From: JBBRWV01 sp038248985
GTDB taxonomy: Bacteria; Planctomycetota; Phycisphaerae; WQYP01
DNA: 42,404 nt
NCBI GenBank assembly: GCA_038248985.1
Contig: JBBRWV010000016.1
Location: 1 to 42,404, forward strand
Direction: 5' to 3'
The translations under genes were made by a program, and so were the position numbers. The stretch's first letter is position 1. Each line of letters starts with the position of its first letter. The notes under the pieces were generated by a model. The model saw only the letters and a list, made by a program, of their open reading frames with translations, ran no database searches and had not been told where the DNA came from. Positions 38,181 to 42,404 of the stretch are shown one piece after another.

Positions 38181-38972
38181 TTAAGCGACGTGTTCTTTGT
38201 GGATCTTGATGCGGTGGGGCTGCCAGCCGAAGTGTTTGAGGGCCTCAAGGAGTTGGGTGATGCGCGGAATCATGTGGTCGGGTTTGTGGCGGCGATTGCG
38301 GAATGAAAGCGTCATGGGGGCTTTCTTGGCGGGTTTCCAGATGGTTCGCATACCGTGCTTCTTGGCGCCGGCGATATCGGTATGAAGAAGGTCACCGACG
38401 AACACCGCGTCTTCCGCGGCGACGCCGATCTGTTCGAGCGCAAGTTTAAAAATGCTGGGGTGGGGTTTGCGGAAACGGACATGGGAGGAATAGACGCGGA
38501 CAGGAAAGAATTCGAGCAGGCCGGCCTCATCGAGATGGCGATCCAGACAGTGTGGAGGGACAAGAGTGTTGGAGACAATGGCCATTTTGACGCCGGAGTG
38601 GCGGAGCGCGTCGAGCATGCCGCGAAGGCCGGGATCGATGAAAGAGGCTTCGAGGATGGGGCGATACCAGAGCCAGGAGAGTTCATGGAGGTCATGCTCG
38701 GTGATACCGAGGTTCAGGCGTTTGGCAACATGGCGAAGGACTTCGGCATAGGAAAAATCGCGTCCGGTGATTTTGGAGAGGACGTAGCGGTGTTGCATGG
38801 GGCGATAGTGGGCGCGGAAGTAGCGTTCAAAGGTGCCGACGTTTTTGCCTTTGGCGGCGAGATGGTCATAGGTAATTCTGGCGCCGCGGCGATAGATGCC
38901 TTCGACTTCGGCGCGGCCGATGCCGAAGTCTATGAGGGTGTCGCCGAGATCGAAGAGAACCGCGTCAATCAT
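38181..38972 (-). CDS. HAD-superfamily hydrolase
   Basis: A 263-residue phosphatase-type HAD enzyme. Motif I is AVLFDLGDTLIDFG with nucleophile D8. A helical cap follows (about 20-110). Motif II is MAIVSNT, motif III lies in RFRKPHPSIFKLAL, and motif IV is VFVGDLLHTDIAGAKKHGM. The order and spacing match the HAD-like (Cof-independent, subfamily IA) group such as phosphoglycolate phosphatase relatives. The substrate is unknown. ATG 38972 is chosen, with AAGG about 7 nt upstream; the frame to 39275 has no HAD sequence. The ribosome-site region is tandemly duplicated (38978-38999). It is convergent with the FGGY kinase. Confidence 0.88.
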   Translation of the reverse strand: MIDAVLFDLGDTLIDFGIGRAEVEGIYRRGARITYDHLAAKGKNVGTFERYFRAHYRPMQHRYVLSKITGRDFSYAEVLRHVAKRLNLGITEHDLHELSWLWYRPILEASFIDPGLRGMLDALRHSGVKMAIVSNTLVPPHCLDRHLDEAGLLEFFPVRVYSSHVRFRKPHPSIFKLALEQIGVAAEDAVFVGDLLHTDIAGAKKHGMRTIWKPAKKAPMTLSFRNRRHKPDHMIPRITQLLEALKHFGWQPHRIKIHKEHVA

Positions 38973-38977
38973 TATTT

Positions 38978-38999
38978 GCCTTGCGTGAGCCTTGCGTGG
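38978..38999 (-). repeat. tandem 11-bp duplication carrying the ribosome-binding site of the HAD gene
   Basis: Plus strand GCCTTGCGTGA followed directly by GCCTTGCGTGG; on the coding strand each unit contains CGCAAGG. Two adjacent AAGG cores therefore precede the ATG at 38972. Confidence 0.6.
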
Positions 39000-39078
39000 C
39001 CTGAATGAGGATCGAGGATGTACGCACGGATGATAAACGGATGTTGCGTGGGTGGATAGGGTAATTTTGGTTGCAGAT

Positions 39079-39933
39079 TTATTTGAATCTACGCTGCACC
39101 AGAGTTTGGTCGGTGAGTTCGGGATAGTGCAGGCCGAGTGATTCCATTTTAGCCGCGATAATGTGGCTGATAAGGTAGTTACGGGTCCATTTTCGATCGG
39201 CGGGAATGATGTACCAGGGGGCAAAATCAGTGCTGGTGTTGGGCAGCATCTGTTCGTAGGCAGCGTGATAGTCATCCCAGAATTTGCGCTCGTCGAAATC
39301 TCCGGCGGCGAGCTTCCAATGTTTTTTCGGATCCTGCTGACGGGCGCGGAAGCGTTCGGCTTGTTCTTCGCGGGAGATGTGGAGGAAGAATTTCAGGATG
39401 GTGGTGCTGCTGTCGACGAGCATGCGTTCGAAGCTTCCGATTTGATGGAAGCGGCGGGGCCAGAGATTTTTGTCATTCCGGAGGTGGTCAGAAAGGAAGC
39501 GGTCTTGGTGCACACGGACGATGAGGACATCTTCGTAGTGGCTGCGGTTGAAGACGGCGAGAGTGCCGAGAGCGGGAGCTTTTTGGTGGATGCGCCAGAG
39601 AAAATCGTGGCGAAGTTCTTCGGGCGAAGGGGATTTGAAGCTGGTGATGTGGAGGCCGGCAGGATTGACTGCATCGAAGACCTTGCGGATGGCACCGTCT
39701 TTGCCCGACGCATCGAGGCCCTGAAAGATGAAAAGGAGCGAGCGGCGGCCTTCGGCGTAGAGAATATCCTGAAGCTCGCCGATGCGTTGCGCGGCTTGTA
39801 GTGTTTGGGCTTCGGCGGCTGGGCGGTCGGGAATGTGTTTGGCTTGCGCGGTGGGGAGTTTGCCGAGATTCACTTTTTTTCCCGGGTGAACCAGATAATG
39901 ATCGAAGGGCTTGAGGGACGCGGATTTGGGCAT
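39079..39933 (-). CDS. ppk2: polyphosphate kinase 2 family protein
   Basis: Transfers phosphate between polyphosphate and nucleotides (AMP, ADP or GDP depending on class) in the cytoplasm. The 284 residues suit a single-domain PPK2. Walker A is FQGLDASGKDG (70-80), the Walker B-like region is FNRSHYEDVLIVRVH (128-142), and ILKFFLHISREEQAERFRAR and WYIIPADRKWTRNYL are the lid and C-terminal signatures. The class (ADP or AMP phosphorylating) cannot be read off with certainty. AAGGA lies 6 nt before the ATG. It is divergent from rfbC. Confidence 0.93.
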   Translation of the reverse strand: MPKSASLKPFDHYLVHPGKKVNLGKLPTAQAKHIPDRPAAEAQTLQAAQRIGELQDILYAEGRRSLLFIFQGLDASGKDGAIRKVFDAVNPAGLHITSFKSPSPEELRHDFLWRIHQKAPALGTLAVFNRSHYEDVLIVRVHQDRFLSDHLRNDKNLWPRRFHQIGSFERMLVDSSTTILKFFLHISREEQAERFRARQQDPKKHWKLAAGDFDERKFWDDYHAAYEQMLPNTSTDFAPWYIIPADRKWTRNYLISHIIAAKMESLGLHYPELTDQTLVQRRFK

Positions 39934-40034
39934 GTGGCATCCTTAATTAGGGTTGTGCGCGGGAAATCGAGCGGGTTTGGGTTTATCATACCGAAAAACT
40001 TGTCAGGCTTATTTTTTAAGTTGGGAAAAGTTGC

Positions 40035-40589
40035 ATGAATGTGATTCGCACGGGGATACCGGATGTGCTGATACTGGAACCGAAGGTTTTTGGGGATGCG
40101 CGGGGGTTTTTCATGGAGAGTTTTAATAAGAAGGTGCTGCGGGAGGTGGCGGGGATTGAGGGGGAGTTTGTGCAGGATAATCATTCGCGATCGGGGCGGG
40201 GGGTTTTGCGGGGGTTGCATTACCAGTTGAAGCAGCCGCAGGGGAAGCTGGTAAGGGTGGGGCTGGGGGAGGTTTTTGATGTGGTGGTGGACCTGCGGAA
40301 GTCGTCAGCTACGTTTGGCAAGTCTGAAGGGGTGTTATTATCGGAAGCGAACAAGCGGATACTGTGGGTGCCGCCGGGGTTTGCACATGGGTTTTTGGTG
40401 GTGTCGGAGAGTGCGGACTTTTTGTACAAGACGACGGATTACTATGCGCCGGAGTTTGAGCGGACGCTCTTGTGGAATGATCCGGCGCTGAAAGTGGAGT
40501 GGCCGCTGGACAAAATTGGCGAGACGCCGCTGTTGAGCAAGAAGGATGTCTTGGGCATAAGATTAGTGGAGGCAGATGTTTATGAGTGA
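40035..40589 (+). CDS. rfbC: dTDP-4-dehydrorhamnose 3,5-epimerase
   Basis: Epimerises dTDP-4-keto-6-deoxyglucose in dTDP-rhamnose synthesis for surface polysaccharide. At 184 residues it has the normal length and cupin fold. It has DARGFFMESFN, QDNHSRSGRGVLRGLHYQ with catalytic H62, VGLGEVFDVVVDLRKSS, WVPPGFAHGFLVVSE, and YKTTDYYAPE with the active-site Tyr region. rfbA, rfbB and rfbD are absent from the window. It overlaps the following hydrolase by 8 bases (ATGAGTGA), so the two are co-translated. Confidence 0.93.
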   Translation: MNVIRTGIPDVLILEPKVFGDARGFFMESFNKKVLREVAGIEGEFVQDNHSRSGRGVLRGLHYQLKQPQGKLVRVGLGEVFDVVVDLRKSSATFGKSEGVLLSEANKRILWVPPGFAHGFLVVSESADFLYKTTDYYAPEFERTLLWNDPALKVEWPLDKIGETPLLSKKDVLGIRLVEADVYE

Positions 40590-41346
40590 AGTGATGAAAC
40601 CGGAACGGGCGGAGATGGAAGACTATCGGGGCTTTGTGCGGCGGAATTTTTTAGTGGAGGGGCTGGAGGCGTGGGTGGTGGAGCCGAAGGAGGTGCCAGC
40701 GGCGCGGCCGTGGATCTGGCGGGCGGAGTTTTGGGATCATGAGCCGCAGGTGGATGTGGGGCTGCTGGAGAAGGGGTTTCATGTGGGGTTTATCAAGGTG
40801 GGGAACACGTTTGGGTGCCCGGCGGCGGTGCGGCAGTTTGATGCGTTCTATCTGCATGTGACAGAACGGTTTACGTTGGCCAAGCGGATGGCTCTGGAGG
40901 GGTTGAGCCGGGGCGGATTGTATTGTTATCGTTTTGGGGGGCTGTATCCGGAGCGGGTGGCGTGCATTTACGCGGACAACGCGGTGTGCGATTTTAAGAG
41001 CTGGCCCGGGGGCAAAGGGACGGGGTCGGGGAGTGCGGAGGATTGGACGAAACTGCTTGTGGATTATGGGTTTACATCAGAGCAAGAGGCGCTGGAATGG
41101 GGCGGGAATCCGGTGGATCACCTGGTGTCGCTGGCGCGGGCGGGGGTGCCGGTGCTGCACGTTTGCGGGGATGCGGATGTGACGGTGCCGTATGCGGAGA
41201 ACTCGGCGATTGTGAAGGAGCGGTATCGGGGGCTGGGGGGAAGCTATGAGGAAATGATGAAGCCGGGGATGGGGCACCATCCGCATAGTTTGGTGGATCC
41301 GACGGCGATTGTGGATTTTATTTTCCGACATGCGGCGGGCGGATAG
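40582..41346 (+). CDS. alpha/beta hydrolase
   Basis: A 254-residue serine hydrolase of the alpha/beta fold. The nucleophile elbow is LEGLSRGGLYCYRF (S109). The acid is in VLHVCGDADVTVPY. The His is in MGHHPHSLVDP. No signal peptide is visible, so cytosolic; the substrate (ester or peptide) is unknown. ATG 40582 is chosen because GGAGG at 40568-40572 is 9 nt upstream; ATG 40576 has only 3 nt. It overlaps the rfbC stop, a strong sign of a fixed operon pair, although a rhamnose-related function is only an inference. It is convergent with the next gene. Confidence 0.8.
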   Translation: MSEVMKPERAEMEDYRGFVRRNFLVEGLEAWVVEPKEVPAARPWIWRAEFWDHEPQVDVGLLEKGFHVGFIKVGNTFGCPAAVRQFDAFYLHVTERFTLAKRMALEGLSRGGLYCYRFGGLYPERVACIYADNAVCDFKSWPGGKGTGSGSAEDWTKLLVDYGFTSEQEALEWGGNPVDHLVSLARAGVPVLHVCGDADVTVPYAENSAIVKERYRGLGGSYEEMMKPGMGHHPHSLVDPTAIVDFIFRHAAGG

Positions 41347-41367
41347 CGGCAGGTAAATGATGGTGGG

Positions 41368-42306
41368 TTAAGGGGTTGCGCGGATTTTGGAAATGAGTTT
41401 TTGGAGGGAGTCGAGGGAGTGGAGGGGGAAGTACCATTCGCGCCAGAGGAGGGTGTGGTTTTGCTGGGCGTGCTCTTGGGCATCGCGGAGTTGGTGATCG
41501 AGGTTGGCGAGGATGCGCGGGGCTTTGGCGTGGAGGGCGGCGTTGACTTCATGCAATTGATCGAACCACTGGCGGCGCAAGGGTTTATCGGCGGAGGGTG
41601 GGAGGAGATTGGCGACCAGTTGGCGACGGAGGAGGAGGAGTTCGGCGACATCGGTGTGGAGGGCGGTGAAGGGGTCGATGACGAGTTGGGGATTGTGCTT
41701 GGCGTGGTGGCGGCGGGTGCGGAGGGCGGGGATGTTTTCGGGGATGTAGGCTTGGCCTAGGGGTAGTAGCCAGGCGGCGGAGACACACATATAGGAAGGG
41801 GTTTGGTGGGCGATTTCTTGGAGGATGGCGTCGGTGATTTGGTCGTAAAGGGTGCCGCCGATGCCGTGGACGAAGAGGTCGGCGAGGTGGAGGCGGACGA
41901 ACATGGTCAAGGTGAGGGCACGGGGGCGGATATTATAGGTCGAGGCGGATTGAGGGGGGATGGGGGCGTTGTTGTAGAGGAGAGTGGTTGCGGTGGGGGT
42001 TTGGCGGAGGAGGAGGCGTTGGCGGGGTTGGCCGAGGAGGTAGATCCAGAAGGGGAGCTCGTAGGTGATCTCATGTAAGGTATTGGTACAGAGGAGGTTA
42101 GGCATGGGTTGCTGGGGGTTCTTGAGGCCGTGATCGAGGCGGTATTGTTGGAGTTTTTGGTTGTAGATGGCGGTCCAGGCGGGGGCGTTTTGGATCCAGG
42201 ATTGGACGAATTGGTGCCAGGAGGGGGTGGAACAGAGGAGGCTGGTGGGGACATGGTGGACGTGGATGCCGAGGGAGGATTCGAGGGAGAAACGGGCGTG
42301 AGACAT
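41368..42306 (-). CDS. conserved-looking hypothetical protein, N-terminus uncertain
   Basis: A 312-residue protein I cannot name. It is rich in Leu, His and Gln, has no signal peptide, and contains TYELPFWIYLLGQPRQRLLL and TMFVRLHLADLFVHGIGGTLYDQITDAILQEI. The FVHGIGGxxYDxxTD string looks like a true conserved motif, and I have an unverified memory of it in planctomycete hypothetical proteins that are longer. The C-terminal half is helical with repeated Leu/Gln. There is no ribosome site before ATG 42306, and the upstream sequence is the G-run contig end. The gene may therefore be 5'-truncated or disrupted by that repeat. Confidence 0.6.
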   Translation of the reverse strand: MSHARFSLESSLGIHVHHVPTSLLCSTPSWHQFVQSWIQNAPAWTAIYNQKLQQYRLDHGLKNPQQPMPNLLCTNTLHEITYELPFWIYLLGQPRQRLLLRQTPTATTLLYNNAPIPPQSASTYNIRPRALTLTMFVRLHLADLFVHGIGGTLYDQITDAILQEIAHQTPSYMCVSAAWLLPLGQAYIPENIPALRTRRHHAKHNPQLVIDPFTALHTDVAELLLLRRQLVANLLPPSADKPLRRQWFDQLHEVNAALHAKAPRILANLDHQLRDAQEHAQQNHTLLWREWYFPLHSLDSLQKLISKIRATP

Positions 42307-42404
42307 CCATTTTGTGTAGGGGTAAGGGGGAGGTGAGGGGGGGGGAAATGAGGGGGTGAGGGGGGGGTGAGGGGGGTCATTTGGGGGGGTGAGGGGGGGG
42401 TAAA
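42307..42404. repeat. G-run low-complexity contig end
   Basis: Runs of five to nine G separated by TGA, AAATGA and TCATTT, that is GGGGTGA-like heptamers with expanded G tracts. The sequence ends inside it, as it begins in similar sequence at position 1. Probably an assembly boundary in a repeat array. Confidence 0.65.

Noticed and set aside
1..42404. tRNA or rRNA genes
   Set aside because: I found no cloverleaf with a TTC-loop signature in intergenic sequence and no rRNA-like stretch; a covariance-model scan would settle this.

Overview
The window reads like a complete contig from a member of the Planctomycetota, most likely of the Phycisphaerae or a relative. The supporting features are a PEP-CTERM-tailed secreted phosphatase, a Gram-negative lipid A kinase (LpxK), a HEAT-repeat/LamG-like secreted protein, a GH10-like protein without catalytic residues, and high GC. 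Both ends dissolve into G-run low-complexity sequence, which suggests assembly broke there. Taxonomy is inferred from gene style; no rRNA or tRNA gene is visible.

Layout. 1-6.3 kb: a secreted hypothetical protein, a small membrane protein, the alkaline phosphatase, then (minus) the HEAT/LamG protein and a methyltransferase. 6.3-15.4 kb: a CBS-domain protein, a membrane-anchored helix-hairpin-helix protein, the pseudo-GH10 protein, a response regulator and a tiny basic protein (all minus). These are followed by a secreted hypothetical protein with a clear terminator, an NTF2-like protein (minus), a GH63-type glycosidase and a frameshifted membrane protein. In this block the + strand is visibly C-rich, whereas on both sides it is strongly G-rich whatever the gene direction.

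15.4-25.2 kb is mostly housekeeping: ribF and nrnA (+), then smc and alaS (minus) separated by a repeat-rich intergenic region. 25.3-32.7 kb: a putative glycosidase (minus) divergent from ybjQ, lpxK, a vapBC toxin-antitoxin pair and leuS. 32.8-38.2 kb: a Gfo/Idh/MocA oxidoreductase divergent from a GH35-like beta-galactosidase, then miaA and an FGGY sugar kinase; a small carbohydrate theme. 38.2-42.3 kb: HAD phosphatase, PPK2, rfbC translationally coupled to an alpha/beta hydrolase, and a conserved-looking unknown protein.

The most unusual material is small repeats. Degenerate heptanucleotide tandem repeats lie between genes and in frame inside leuS. G-tailed mini-hairpins lie in frame inside alaS and leuS, and their stems differ by a compensatory base-pair change. 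A double-hairpin element sits between smc and alaS. Together they suggest that small repeats insert into protein-coding genes, including essential tRNA synthetases, in this genome. No CRISPR array, prophage, transposase or biosynthetic gene cluster was found.
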